64,000 nt of DNA. It comes from DASWZN01 sp036404435 (GTDB lineage: Bacteria; Acidobacteriota; Terriglobia; Bryobacterales; Bryobacteraceae). The notes beneath the pieces were generated by a model. The model was not told the origin of the DNA. It ran no database searches and worked only from the letters and a program-made list of their open reading frames with translations. Position numbers and translations under genes: made by a program. Positions 1 through 8,037 of this stretch are shown here, one piece after another (the stretch's first letter is position 1; every line of letters starts with the position of its first letter). Location: positions 1 through 64,000 of the forward strand of contig DASWZN010000068.1 of the NCBI GenBank assembly GCA_036404435.1, read 5' to 3'.

Positions 1-1
1 C

Positions 2-1006
2 GGCTTTCACATTTGGCGGCAGCGCTTCAAAGGCGCCGACGCCGAGCAGGTGACCTTTGGCCCAACGGAACAGGAGGGCATCGCGATGATGCCCGATGGC
101 CGCTCGCTGGTTTCATCGGTGGGCCTGGTCCAGAACTCCATCTGGCTTCACGGACCGGATGGCGAACGGCAGATCACTTCCGAGGAATCCGCGCAAGGGC
201 CCACTTTTTCTCGCGACGATAAGAAGCTGTACTATACGTCGAGCCGGTCGAGTTTCTTTCCGCGCGGCGAGTTGTGGCAGATCGATCTGGCCGATGGGCA
301 CCGCGAGCGGCTCATTTCCGGAACCACCGTCACGGGCTACGCGGTGTCCGGGGACGACAAGCAGGTCGTGTTCTCGGCTCCTGATCCGAATGGCCATTCA
401 CGAGTCTGGATCGCACCGCTGGACCACCGCGTTGCGCCGCGTCAGCTGCCGGGAACGGACCTTTCTCAGCCCCACTTCACCCCTGACGGCGACGTGGCGT
501 TCATCGCCGCGGAAGGCAAGTTGAATTATCTGTATCGCTCCCGACCAGACGGCTCCGCCCGCCGAAAGGTAATCGAAAATCCAGTTCTGGAGTTTTATGG
601 ATTCTCGCCGGGCGGCCAGTGGGCGGTGGTCTGGGCGCCCGTTTCCGGCAATGACCCCGCGGCCAGCGGCAATTTAGCCTACCCGCTTGCCGGAGGGCCG
701 CCGATGCGCATATGCAGCGAGTGCTGGATCACGTGGTCGCCGGATGCAAAATTTATTTACGTTGTTTCGCACAGCAAAATCTATCGCGTGAGGCTGCCCC
801 GCGGGAAGGCCTTTCCGCCGCTGCCGCCCGCCGGCATCCAATCGGAAACGGAAATCCAGACGATTCCGGGCGCCACACTGTTCGTGTCTTCCGGCATGGA
901 CACGGCATCCGATTACGGGCTCATTGCGATCGGTGCCGATCCATCGAGTTATGCGTTCGTCAGAGCGAGCACCCACCGCAACTTATACCGGATTCCGATC
1001 CCGTAA
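2..1006 (+). CDS. WD40/TolB-like beta-propeller protein, C-terminal part (5' partial)
   Basis: The reading frame is open from the first bases of the window, so the gene starts upstream; 334 residues are visible. Repeated blades of the type MPDGRSL, FSRDDKKLYYTSS, VSGDDKQVVFS, FTPDGDVAFIA and WSPDAKFIYVVS are typical of TolB/PD40 propellers. In Acidobacteriota such propellers often form the C-terminal half of serine/threonine kinases or winged-helix regulators, where the visible start (FHIWRQRF...EQVTFG) would fit. The kinase or regulator part is not in the window, so the full architecture is unknown. The internal GTG at 50 is not believed to be the start. Family assignment is fairly sure; role is unknown. 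Confidence 0.75.
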   Translation, partial: GFHIWRQRFKGADAEQVTFGPTEQEGIAMMPDGRSLVSSVGLVQNSIWLHGPDGERQITSEESAQGPTFSRDDKKLYYTSSRSSFFPRGELWQIDLADGHRERLISGTTVTGYAVSGDDKQVVFSAPDPNGHSRVWIAPLDHRVAPRQLPGTDLSQPHFTPDGDVAFIAAEGKLNYLYRSRPDGSARRKVIENPVLEFYGFSPGGQWAVVWAPVSGNDPAASGNLAYPLAGGPPMRICSECWITWSPDAKFIYVVSHSKIYRVRLPRGKAFPPLPPAGIQSETEIQTIPGATLFVSSGMDTASDYGLIAIGADPSSYAFVRASTHRNLYRIPIP

Positions 1007-1456
1007 CAAACCTTGTGGCTCGGTCCCCGTGGAACACCGCCGTCTATTCTTCCCACTGCACGAATGACAGAGCTCAGAGTGGCCTTAGTGCCGCGAGCGG
1101 CATGATCCCGCCCGTCCCGCCTCCGTCCCCAGTCGCTGCCCAACGCCGCCATGCGACCAGTCACCACTCTCAAAAAGAATCCTTCCCCACCTTCTCAACC
1201 CCTTGCGCCCCGCCGCCCCTCCTCGCCCCACCCGCCCCCGCTATGCTCCACTCGGATGCCAAATTCCGCGCCAAGCGCGCTCCGGTCTCGCGGCGGGGAG
1301 GGGCCCGCAGTGAAAACACAGAATTGCAACAAGGTCCTAATCCCATTTTCGGACACTCCGCCGAGCGCTCCGGACCGCACGTTCCCCCAGGAGGATGCCG
1401 GGCTCGTCCCACTTACGCCTCCCGGCTGTATCCTGAAAGCAGCCACCATTCAGCCC
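1007..1456. other. 450-nt gap with a pyrimidine-rich stretch
   Basis: No credible gene is seen. The open frame of the downstream carboxylase extends back to 1151, but that part translates to low-complexity Pro/Ser/Arg sequence without family similarity. From about 1180 to 1255 the plus strand is strongly biased to C and T. A possible -10 hexamer TATCCT lies near 1431, just upstream of the chosen ATG at 1457. Confidence 0.5.
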
Positions 1457-3046
1457 ATGAAACCTGCTCCTGGCGCGGCCCAAGTTGCGCAGAACGCCTC
1501 CCACATGCGCCGGCTGCTGGAGCGCCTCGACGAGATCGAGCAGCGGCTGCGCGCCGGCGGCGGTCCCAAGAAGGTCGAGAAACAGCATCGGGACGGGAAG
1601 CTGACCGCGCGCGAGCGGCTGGCTGCTCTCCTCGATCCGGACGGCACGTTTCTCGAAATCGGGCTGCTGGTGGCCTACGACAAGTACGACGGCCAGGCGC
1701 CGGCGGCGGGCGTGGTCACCGGTGTGGGCAGGATCGAGGGGCGGCCGGCGGTCGTGGTGGCCAACGACGCCACCGTGAAAGCCGGCGCGTGGTGGCCCGA
1801 GACCATCACCAAGATCCTGCGCGCGCAGGAAATCGCCATGCGCAACCGCGTGCCGATCGTCTACCTGGTGGATTCGGCGGGCGTGAACCTGCCGCTTCAG
1901 GACGGCATTTTCCCCGGCCAGTATGGCGCCGCGCGCATCTTCTACTACAACTCGCTGATGCGGCGGAAGCTGCGCGTGCCGCAGATTGCGGCGGTCATGG
2001 GGCCCTGCATCGCCGGCGGCGCGTACCTGCCCGCGCTCTCGGACTCCATCATCATGGTCGAAAAGACCAGCTTCATGGGTCTGGGCGGGCCGAACCTGGT
2101 CAAGGGCGCGACCGGCGAAGTGGTGGACGCAGAATCGCTCGGCGGCGCCAGCATGCACACGGTCGCGAGCGGCGTCGCGCACTACAGGGCCGCCGACGAC
2201 CGCGCCTGCCTCGATATGATCCGGCAGAAATTCCGCGAGCTTGCGCCCGCACCCGAGGCGCCGCGTGGGAACGCCCCCGCCCAGCCGGCCGAGGGCCTGT
2301 ACGAGATCCTGCCCGCGAACCACCGCCTGCCTTACGACGTTGGCGAGATTATTGATCGCATCTTCGACGCCGGCGACCGCCTGGAGTTCCAGCCCGAACA
2401 CGCACCGGAGTTGCTGTGCGCCGAGGCGCGCCTCGCCGGCCGGCCGGTAGGGCTGATCGCCAACCGCCGCGGGTTTCTCAAGACGCCCGAGGGCCCGCGC
2501 ATCGGCGGCATCGTCTACACCGAATCGGCGCGCAAGGCGGCCTACTTCGTCGAGATGGCGGAGCGGCAAGGGCTGCCGCTCGTCTATTTGCAGGACGTCT
2601 CCGGTTTCATGGTGGGCATGGAAGCCGAAGCGGGCGGCATCATCCGCGCCGGCGCGGAAATGGTCGAGGCGATGGCCTGCGCCACGGTCCCCAAGATCGT
2701 GCTGACGCTCAACCACGCCAGCGGGGCGGGCTATTACGCCATGGCGGGCCAGGGCTTCGATCCGACGTTCACGTTCAGTTGGCCGACGGCCCGGATCGGG
2801 GTCATGGAAGGCGACGCGGCCGTTCAGGCGCTCTTTGCCGGGCAACCGCCGTCGGAGGAATTGCAACAAGCGATGGAAAACACGCGTGCCGATTACGAGC
2901 GCTGGCTGGACGCGCTCTACGGCGCCGCGCACGGGCACGCCGACGCCGTCATCGACCCCCGGCGCTCGCGCGAGGTGCTGAGCTTCGCGCTGGAGATCGC
3001 CGCCTACGGCCGGCATCGGGAACACTTGGTTTTGGAGACGTTGTAA
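1457..3046 (+). CDS. Acyl-CoA carboxylase, carboxyltransferase (beta) subunit
   Basis: 529 residues from ATG 1457, the usual length for propionyl-, methylcrotonyl- or geranyl-CoA carboxylase beta subunits. The N-terminal half carries the KLTARER segment, the DSAGVNLPLQDGIFP region and MGPCIAGGAYLPALSD; the C-terminal half has QDVSGFMVG and NHASGAGYYAM, the paired crotonase-fold domains of carboxyltransferases. The sequence DSAGVNLPLQ and the AtuA-type genes downstream favour a methylcrotonyl/geranyl-CoA type over propionyl-CoA, but substrate cannot be fixed from sequence. The enzyme transfers carboxyl from carboxybiotin to an acyl-CoA in the cytoplasm. A biotin carboxylase/BCCP partner is not in the window. 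ATG 1505 is an alternative start. Confidence 0.9.
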   Translation: MKPAPGAAQVAQNASHMRRLLERLDEIEQRLRAGGGPKKVEKQHRDGKLTARERLAALLDPDGTFLEIGLLVAYDKYDGQAPAAGVVTGVGRIEGRPAVVVANDATVKAGAWWPETITKILRAQEIAMRNRVPIVYLVDSAGVNLPLQDGIFPGQYGAARIFYYNSLMRRKLRVPQIAAVMGPCIAGGAYLPALSDSIIMVEKTSFMGLGGPNLVKGATGEVVDAESLGGASMHTVASGVAHYRAADDRACLDMIRQKFRELAPAPEAPRGNAPAQPAEGLYEILPANHRLPYDVGEIIDRIFDAGDRLEFQPEHAPELLCAEARLAGRPVGLIANRRGFLKTPEGPRIGGIVYTESARKAAYFVEMAERQGLPLVYLQDVSGFMVGMEAEAGGIIRAGAEMVEAMACATVPKIVLTLNHASGAGYYAMAGQGFDPTFTFSWPTARIGVMEGDAAVQALFAGQPPSEELQQAMENTRADYERWLDALYGAAHGHADAVIDPRRSREVLSFALEIAAYGRHREHLVLETL

Positions 3047-3080
3047 CGGTCTGTCTGGCGGCCGGGAGGGCCGCTGCTTT

Positions 3081-3108
3081 CGACGAGCGACGGGCGACGA
3101 GCGACGAG
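3081..3108. repeat. Short tandem repeat, four 7-bp units
   Basis: Four units of CGACGAG/CGACGGG lie between the carboxyltransferase stop and the AtuA-like start. One unit differs by a single base. Confidence 0.7.
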
Positions 3109-3126
3109 CGGGCCGCGGCAGCGGCC

Positions 3127-4470
3127 ATGAGACATATGATCCGCATCGCGAACGGGCAGGGCTTCTGGGGAGATTGGCTCGAGGCGCCGGTGCGCCTGGT
3201 CGAGCAAGGGCCCATCGACTACCTGACCCTCGACTACCTGGCCGAGGTCACAATGTCGATCCTCCAAAAGCAGAAGCAGAAGGACCCGGCGCTGGGCTAC
3301 GCGCGCGATTTCCCGCCGTTGATGGCGCGGCTCGCCGCACGGATGCGAGAGCGGAATATCAAGGCGATCGCCAACGCCGGCGGGGTGAACCCGCTGGCCT
3401 GCGCCCGCGAGGTCCGCCGCCTCGCGCCGGAGCTGAAGGTGGCCGTCGTGCTCGGGGACGACATCTCGGAGCGCATCGACGCACTGCTCGCCCGGGGCCA
3501 CGCGATGCGTAACCTCGATACCGGCGAACCGCTGGCCGCGATTCGCGACCGCGTCCTGAGCGCCAACGTCTACCTGGGCGCCTTCCCGCTGGCGCAGGCG
3601 CTCGCCACCGGCGCGGATGTCGTAATTACAGGGCGCTGCGCCGATGCGGCCTTGGCGGTCGCGCCCATGATCCACCGCTTCGGATGGCGCGAGACGGATT
3701 GGGACCGTCTGGCGGGCGGCATCGTGGCCGGCCACATCATCGAGTGCGGCGCGCAGGCCACGGGCGGGAACTGCCAGCAGGATTGGCAGAGCATTCCGGA
3801 CCTGGCCAACATCGGCTACCCGATCGTCGAAGCCGAGCCCGATGGCAGCGCGGTCATCACCAAGCACCAGGGGACGGGCGGGCGCGTGAGCCTGGCCACG
3901 GTCAAAGAGCAGCTCGTATATGAGATCGGCGACCCGCGGTCCTACATCACGCCGGACGTGGTGGCCGATTTCACCTCCATCCGGCTGGCCGATGCCGGGC
4001 CCGACCGGGTCCGCGTGACCGGCGCGCACGGCTCGCCGCGACCCGCCACGCTCAAGGTGTCGCTGAGCTACTCCGCCGGCTGGAAGGCGACCGGAACGCT
4101 GGTATACAGTTGGCCGCAGGCGCTCGAGAAGGCGCAGGCGGCGGATCGCATCGTGCGCGAGCGCCTAGCCGATCTGGGGCTGGCCTTTGACGCCATCGAG
4201 ACCGAGTATTTCGGCGTGAGCGCCTGCCACGGGCCAGCCGCGCCGCCGGCGTCCGATCCTCCCGAAGTCCAGTTGCGCATCGGTGTGCGCGGCGCGGACC
4301 GCGGCGCCGTGGAGCGCTTCACAAGGGAGCTGGTGCCGCTGGTCCTGAGCGGTCCGCCCGGCGGGACCGGATACGGCGAAGGCAGGCCGCAGGTGCGCGA
4401 AGTGGTTGCCTACTGGCCCGCGCTGATTCCGCGCGAGGAGGTCGAGCCGAGGGTGGAGGTGGTGGAATGA
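3127..4470 (+). CDS. AtuA-like (DUF1446, acyclic terpene utilisation) protein
   Basis: 447 residues from ATG 3127 (ATG 3136 is an alternative). The start IRIANGQGFWGDW, the middle GADVVITGRCADAAL and ATGGNCQQDW, and KHQGTGGRVS are characteristic of the AtuA/DUF1446 family. AtuA belongs to the acyclic-terpene (citronellol/geraniol) and leucine-like catabolic gene set of pseudomonads, but its biochemical reaction is not established. In Pseudomonas the protein has a C-terminal ferredoxin-fold domain; here that part is encoded by the next gene, whose ATG overlaps this stop as ATGA (4467-4470), so the two are probably translated together. It forms an operon with the carboxyltransferase upstream and the hydratase downstream. 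Confidence 0.85.
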   Translation: MRHMIRIANGQGFWGDWLEAPVRLVEQGPIDYLTLDYLAEVTMSILQKQKQKDPALGYARDFPPLMARLAARMRERNIKAIANAGGVNPLACAREVRRLAPELKVAVVLGDDISERIDALLARGHAMRNLDTGEPLAAIRDRVLSANVYLGAFPLAQALATGADVVITGRCADAALAVAPMIHRFGWRETDWDRLAGGIVAGHIIECGAQATGGNCQQDWQSIPDLANIGYPIVEAEPDGSAVITKHQGTGGRVSLATVKEQLVYEIGDPRSYITPDVVADFTSIRLADAGPDRVRVTGAHGSPRPATLKVSLSYSAGWKATGTLVYSWPQALEKAQAADRIVRERLADLGLAFDAIETEYFGVSACHGPAAPPASDPPEVQLRIGVRGADRGAVERFTRELVPLVLSGPPGGTGYGEGRPQVREVVAYWPALIPREEVEPRVEVVE

Positions 4471-4799
4471 AGGTTCCGCTGGCGCGGATCGCCCATTGCC
4501 GGTCGGGCGACAAGGGCGACGTGGCCAACATCGGCGTGATCGCCCGCGACGAACGCCGCTACCCGATTCTGGTGCGCGAGGTCACCGCCGAGCGCGTCAA
4601 GGGGCTCTTCGGCGATCGCGTGAAAGGCAACGTCGAACGGTTCGAGTTGCCGAATGTGGGCGCTCTCAACTTCATGCTGCAAGAGGCGCTCGGCGGCGGC
4701 GGAACGGTGTCTTTGCGGGTGGATGCGCAGGGGAAGACGCTGGGCGCGGCACTGCTCGGCCTGGAGATCGAAGCCGATGAGCACGAACTTGGAGATTAG
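4467..4799 (+). CDS. AtuA-type C-terminal (ferredoxin-fold) domain protein
   Basis: 110 residues starting at the ATG that overlaps the AtuA-like stop by four bases. The motif ARIAHCRSGDKGD near the N-terminus and the ending VSLRVDAQGK.LGAALLGLEI match the small domain found at the C-terminus of AtuA proteins in other bacteria. The strict overlap implies a stoichiometric complex with the AtuA-like protein. Its 3' end overlaps the start of the enoyl-CoA hydratase by 23 nt. Reaction unknown. The split into two chains is seen directly; that they interact is inferred. Confidence 0.8.
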   Translation: MKVPLARIAHCRSGDKGDVANIGVIARDERRYPILVREVTAERVKGLFGDRVKGNVERFELPNVGALNFMLQEALGGGGTVSLRVDAQGKTLGAALLGLEIEADEHELGD

Positions 4800-5538
4800 C
4801 GTCGAAGAGCGCGTGTTGCGCGTTACTTTGAACCGCCCCGAGAAGCGCAATGCGCTCACGCTCCAGATGTGCCGTGAGCTGGCGGACACGCTCGAGCGGG
4901 CCGAGGACGACCCTGCCGTCGGCGCCGTCCTCCTCGCGGGGCAGGGAGAAGTGTTCTCGGCCGGCATGGACCTCGAGGAAGCCCTCGTCGGCGATTCCGA
5001 CGAGCATGCGGCGGTTCACGAGCGCATCTTTACAATCGGCTCGCGGCTTACGGTGCCGGTGGTGGCGGCGGTGGCAGGCCCGGCGCTCGGCGGCGGACTC
5101 GGCTTGGTGGCGAACGCGCACGTCGTGGTCGCCGCGCAGGGGTCGAGCTTCGGGCTGACGGAGATCCGCCTGGGGATGTGGCCGTTCGTGGTTTTCCGCG
5201 CTGTCGCCCAGGCCATCGGAGAACGCCGTGCGTTCGAGCTCAGCCTAACGGGCAGGATCGTCGGCACCCAGGAAGCGCTGGCCTGGGGCCTGGCGCATGA
5301 AGTCGCTCACGCCTTCGAGCTGGAAGAGCGCGCCTCCGAGATCGCATCGCAAATCGCCGCCTTCAGCCGCGACACGATCCGCCGCGGCATGGCCTTCGTG
5401 AGGGACTCGCGCGGCCTCGACGCGGAGGCGGCAAGCCGCCTGGCCGCCGATGCGCGCAAGCCCGTCTTCGAGGGGCCAGATTTTCGCGAGGGCGTGGCAG
5501 CTTTTCGTGAAAAGCGGCCGCCCCGCTGGGGGATATAG
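4777..5538 (+). CDS. Enoyl-CoA hydratase/isomerase family protein (methylglutaconyl-CoA hydratase-like)
   Basis: 253 residues from ATG 4777, which lies inside the preceding gene. It is a crotonase: LNRPEKRNALT at the N-terminus, FSAGMDLEE for the first oxyanion-hole segment, and GPALGGGLGLVANAHVVVAA for the second. The Glu in LTEIRLG, equivalent to the second catalytic Glu of crotonase, is present; the first Glu position is Gly (GGGLGL), as in LiuC/AtuE-type methylglutaconyl or isohexenylglutaconyl-CoA hydratases. With the upstream carboxyltransferase and AtuA-like genes this suggests hydration of a glutaconyl-CoA-type intermediate in branched-chain or terpenoid acyl-CoA breakdown. Substrate is inferred. 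Confidence 0.85.
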   Translation: MSTNLEISVEERVLRVTLNRPEKRNALTLQMCRELADTLERAEDDPAVGAVLLAGQGEVFSAGMDLEEALVGDSDEHAAVHERIFTIGSRLTVPVVAAVAGPALGGGLGLVANAHVVVAAQGSSFGLTEIRLGMWPFVVFRAVAQAIGERRAFELSLTGRIVGTQEALAWGLAHEVAHAFELEERASEIASQIAAFSRDTIRRGMAFVRDSRGLDAEAASRLAADARKPVFEGPDFREGVAAFREKRPPRWGI

Positions 5539-5560
5539 TAGGCACAAGGAGATCGCAACG

Positions 5561-6088
5561 ATGAAAGCACTCGTAGTGATGGTATCGGTATTCTGTGCGA
5601 CTGCGCTGGCACAGGAGCCCGCCGCCAAAGTGCGGGTCGGCATATACGACTCGCGCGCCATAGCGGTGGCATTCGGCGGTTCGGAAGCCTTTCAAGCCTC
5701 CACCGGGAAGCAACTGGCGGCCCTGCGGGCGGAGTACAACGAGGCCAAGGCCGCCGGGAACCAGAAACGAGTGGCGGAGTTGGAGGCCCAAGGCAAAGCT
5801 CAGCAGGTCCTCCTGCACAAGCAGGGTTTCAGCACCGCGCCGGTCGACGACATCCTCGACCACATCAAGGACAAGATTCCCGGGATCGCCAAGGCCGCCG
5901 GCGTCGGCCCTATTGTCTCCAAGTGGGATAAGGACGCGCTCGCGAAATACAAATCGGCCGAGCTGGTGGACGTCACGATGCCGCTGGTCAACGCCTTCCA
6001 CCCGATCGAACGGCAACTGAAGTTCGCCATCGAGATCCAAAAGCAGCCCCCCATTTCCTTGGAGGAAGCCGAGAAGTTAGCAGACTGA
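5561..6088 (+). CDS. Secreted Skp/OmpH-like hypothetical protein
   Basis: 175 residues from ATG 5561, preceded by an AAGGAG ribosome-binding site about 10 nt upstream. Residues 1-18 are a signal peptide ending in ALAQ, so the protein is exported. The mature part begins KVRVGIYDSRAIAVAF, then has a Lys/Glu/Ala-rich helical stretch (about residues 45-85) and ends with PLVNAFHPIERQLKF...QKQPPISLEEAEKL. The overall plan resembles small Skp/OmpH-like periplasmic proteins, but no family is firmly recognised. It follows the hydratase by 22 nt, so it may be co-transcribed, although functional linkage is not evident. Confidence 0.7.
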   Translation: MKALVVMVSVFCATALAQEPAAKVRVGIYDSRAIAVAFGGSEAFQASTGKQLAALRAEYNEAKAAGNQKRVAELEAQGKAQQVLLHKQGFSTAPVDDILDHIKDKIPGIAKAAGVGPIVSKWDKDALAKYKSAELVDVTMPLVNAFHPIERQLKFAIEIQKQPPISLEEAEKLAD

Positions 6089-6095
6089 CGGCCGC

Positions 6096-6800
6096 TCAGA
6101 ACCTGTAGGCTTCCGGGTAGAGCAGCGCCGCGCCGAAACGGAAAATCGTCCCCGAGAACTGACCGAAAACCCGCCACGCGATGAGCAGTCCCACCAGGGA
6201 GAACATCGGATTGCGGGTGAACTCCGCGACGCGCAGCGCCATCCTCTCGCTGAAGAGCAGGCCGATGGCCGTGGCGCCGTCCAGCGGAGGGAGCGGCAGC
6301 AGATTGAACGCGCCCAGCATCAGGTTCAGGGAAAACAGAATGCTGAGAAACTGGGCCAGTCCCTCGGGGAAGCCCGGGCGCGTGGCGGCAACCATGTGGG
6401 CGAAGGTGACGCTCTCGGGAATACTGAAGGCGCCCATCAGGATCCCGGCGCGGACGGCCCCAATGGCCAGGGCGACCAGAATGAAATTAGCGCACGGCCC
6501 CGCCAGCGCCATCCAACCGGCGCGCTTCGGATACTGCCGCTGCCAGCGGGGATCGTAAGGCGCGCTGGCCCACCCCAGCATGAAGCCGTTGGCGAAGTAC
6601 GTGATCAGGGGGGCGACAATCATGCCGATCGGCTCGCGCCGCATGTGCGGGATGGGGTTGAGCGTGCCCTGGCCGGCCTCGTATGCGGTCCTATCGCCCG
6701 CTATCTTGGCCACCAGCGCGTGCGCCGCTTCGTGGCACGTCAGCGAGAACAGAAACGCGACGTACCAGATCGCCGCCATGGCGATTGTCTCGGAGCCCAT
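6096..6800 (-). CDS. M50-family (site-2-protease-like) membrane metallopeptidase
   Basis: 234 residues. The zinc-binding motif HEAAH appears at about residues 23-27 (CHEAAHALVAK), and the third ligand motif is LPLPPLDG near residue 170. Between them lie four or more hydrophobic segments, including WMALAGPCANFILVALAIGAV. This is the compact FtsX-less, PDZ-less S2P-like group that is common and functionally uncharacterised; M50 enzymes cleave substrates within the membrane. The gene is convergent with the preceding secreted protein. A TACAAT hexamer sits 8 nt upstream of the ATG, so it probably has its own promoter and a very short leader. Confidence 0.85.
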   Translation of the reverse strand: MGSETIAMAAIWYVAFLFSLTCHEAAHALVAKIAGDRTAYEAGQGTLNPIPHMRREPIGMIVAPLITYFANGFMLGWASAPYDPRWQRQYPKRAGWMALAGPCANFILVALAIGAVRAGILMGAFSIPESVTFAHMVAATRPGFPEGLAQFLSILFSLNLMLGAFNLLPLPPLDGATAIGLLFSERMALRVAEFTRNPMFSLVGLLIAWRVFGQFSGTIFRFGAALLYPEAYRF

Positions 6801-6808
6801 GAGAGACG

Positions 6809-6814
6809 ATTGTA
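6809..6814 (-). promoter_or_regulatory. Putative -10 element of the M50 peptidase gene
   Basis: TACAAT on the minus strand, 8 nt before the ATG at 6800. No -35 match is seen at the usual distance. The spacing implies a leaderless or near-leaderless mRNA. Confidence 0.45.
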
Positions 6815-6828
6815 CGAAAAAGCGGCGG

Positions 6829-8034
6829 CTACTCGTAGCGCAGCGCGTCGGTGGGGTTGAGCCGCGCCGCGCGGTTGGCGGGCAGCAGCCCGAAGATCAA
6901 ACCGACAAGGCAGGATACGGCGAAGGCCACCGCGATCGAAAGCTTCGAGATGGGAATGATGAAATCGGTGAGATAGCGCACGGTCAAGGGCATGGCGACG
7001 CCCAGCAGAATGCCGGCGCCCCCGCCCGCGACGCTGATCAGCACCGCTTCGAGCAGAAACTGCTGCAGGATGTCCCGCCGCGCGGCGCCCACGGCCATCC
7101 GCACACCGATCTCCCGCGTCCGCTCGGTGACCGTCACCAGCATGATGTTCATGATGCCGATGCCGGAAATGATCAGCGCAATGGCCGAAACCAGCACCAG
7201 CACCAGGCTGAGGATCAGCGAGATCTTCTTGGCCGCGTCGAGGATGGCCGTCAGATTCTGGACCAGGTAACGCGCGCCGGCGCGATGGCGGCTCTCGAGA
7301 ATCTGCTGCACTTCCTGGGTCACCGGGAGCACATCCTCGGCGCGCCGCGCCTGCACATAGAGCGGATCGATCCGCTCGACGGGAACGAAGTAGCTCATCA
7401 CCGTGATGGGGATCAGCACCGTTTCCTGGGCCAGCTCGGAAAGGCCGAAGCTCTCGACTTTTTCCTTGAACGTTCCCACAACGGTGAAATCCAGCCCGTG
7501 GATTTTGATCGTTTTGCCGATGGCCGCCTCCTGGCCGCCGAACAGGCGTTTCCCCAGACGCTCGGTGACCAGCGCCACTTTCTGGCTAAGCGTCACGTCG
7601 CTCGAGTCCAGCGGCCGCCCGGCCAGAACGACCAGGTTCCGCACGGGGTTGTAATACTGGTCCGAACCGATGACCGTGACATCTTCCTCGCGGCCGTCGA
7701 TCACCAACCGGTCGAAAGAAGTCTCGACACCGGTGGCAGCCGCGATCCGATCGGCGAGCTGCTCGCGCACGGCCCGGACGTCGGACATCTTCACGTGATC
7801 GGCGTCCACCTGCCCGCCTCCGGGCTGCGCGCCCACGGTGGCCGAGGCATAAACCATGTTCGAGCCGATGCCCTCGATTTGCTCGAGGATGTAATCGCGG
7901 CTGGTCATCGAGATGGTAACCACCAGGATGACCGAGGCGTTGCCGATCACCAGACCCAGCGCGGTCAGAAAGGTCCGCACGCGGTTGGCGCGCAACGCGT
8001 TGAAGCTGAAGGAAAGCGCTTCGCCGAGGAACAT
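6829..8034 (-). CDS. MacB-type ABC transporter permease
   Basis: 401 residues. It has the MacB layout: an N-terminal transmembrane helix (residues about 20-45, ALGLVIGNASVILVVTI), a large periplasmic MacB_PCD domain, and a C-terminal FtsX domain with three helices, including the conserved GIMNIMLVTVTERTREIG(V/I)RMA box. The ending LNPTDALRYE is typical of the family. MacB permeases couple a cytoplasmic ATPase to mechanotransmission across the periplasm. No MacB ATPase or MacA adaptor gene is adjacent. The gene begins 3 nt after the stop of the TPR gene, so the two are co-transcribed. Substrate unknown. Confidence 0.88.
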   Translation of the reverse strand: MFLGEALSFSFNALRANRVRTFLTALGLVIGNASVILVVTISMTSRDYILEQIEGIGSNMVYASATVGAQPGGGQVDADHVKMSDVRAVREQLADRIAAATGVETSFDRLVIDGREEDVTVIGSDQYYNPVRNLVVLAGRPLDSSDVTLSQKVALVTERLGKRLFGGQEAAIGKTIKIHGLDFTVVGTFKEKVESFGLSELAQETVLIPITVMSYFVPVERIDPLYVQARRAEDVLPVTQEVQQILESRHRAGARYLVQNLTAILDAAKKISLILSLVLVLVSAIALIISGIGIMNIMLVTVTERTREIGVRMAVGAARRDILQQFLLEAVLISVAGGGAGILLGVAMPLTVRYLTDFIIPISKLSIAVAFAVSCLVGLIFGLLPANRAARLNPTDALRYE

Positions 8035-8037
8035 TTC

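Noticed and set aside
1151..1456. N-terminal extension of the carboxyltransferase ORF
   Set aside because: Low-complexity, not similar to the family; ATG 1457 gives the normal length.
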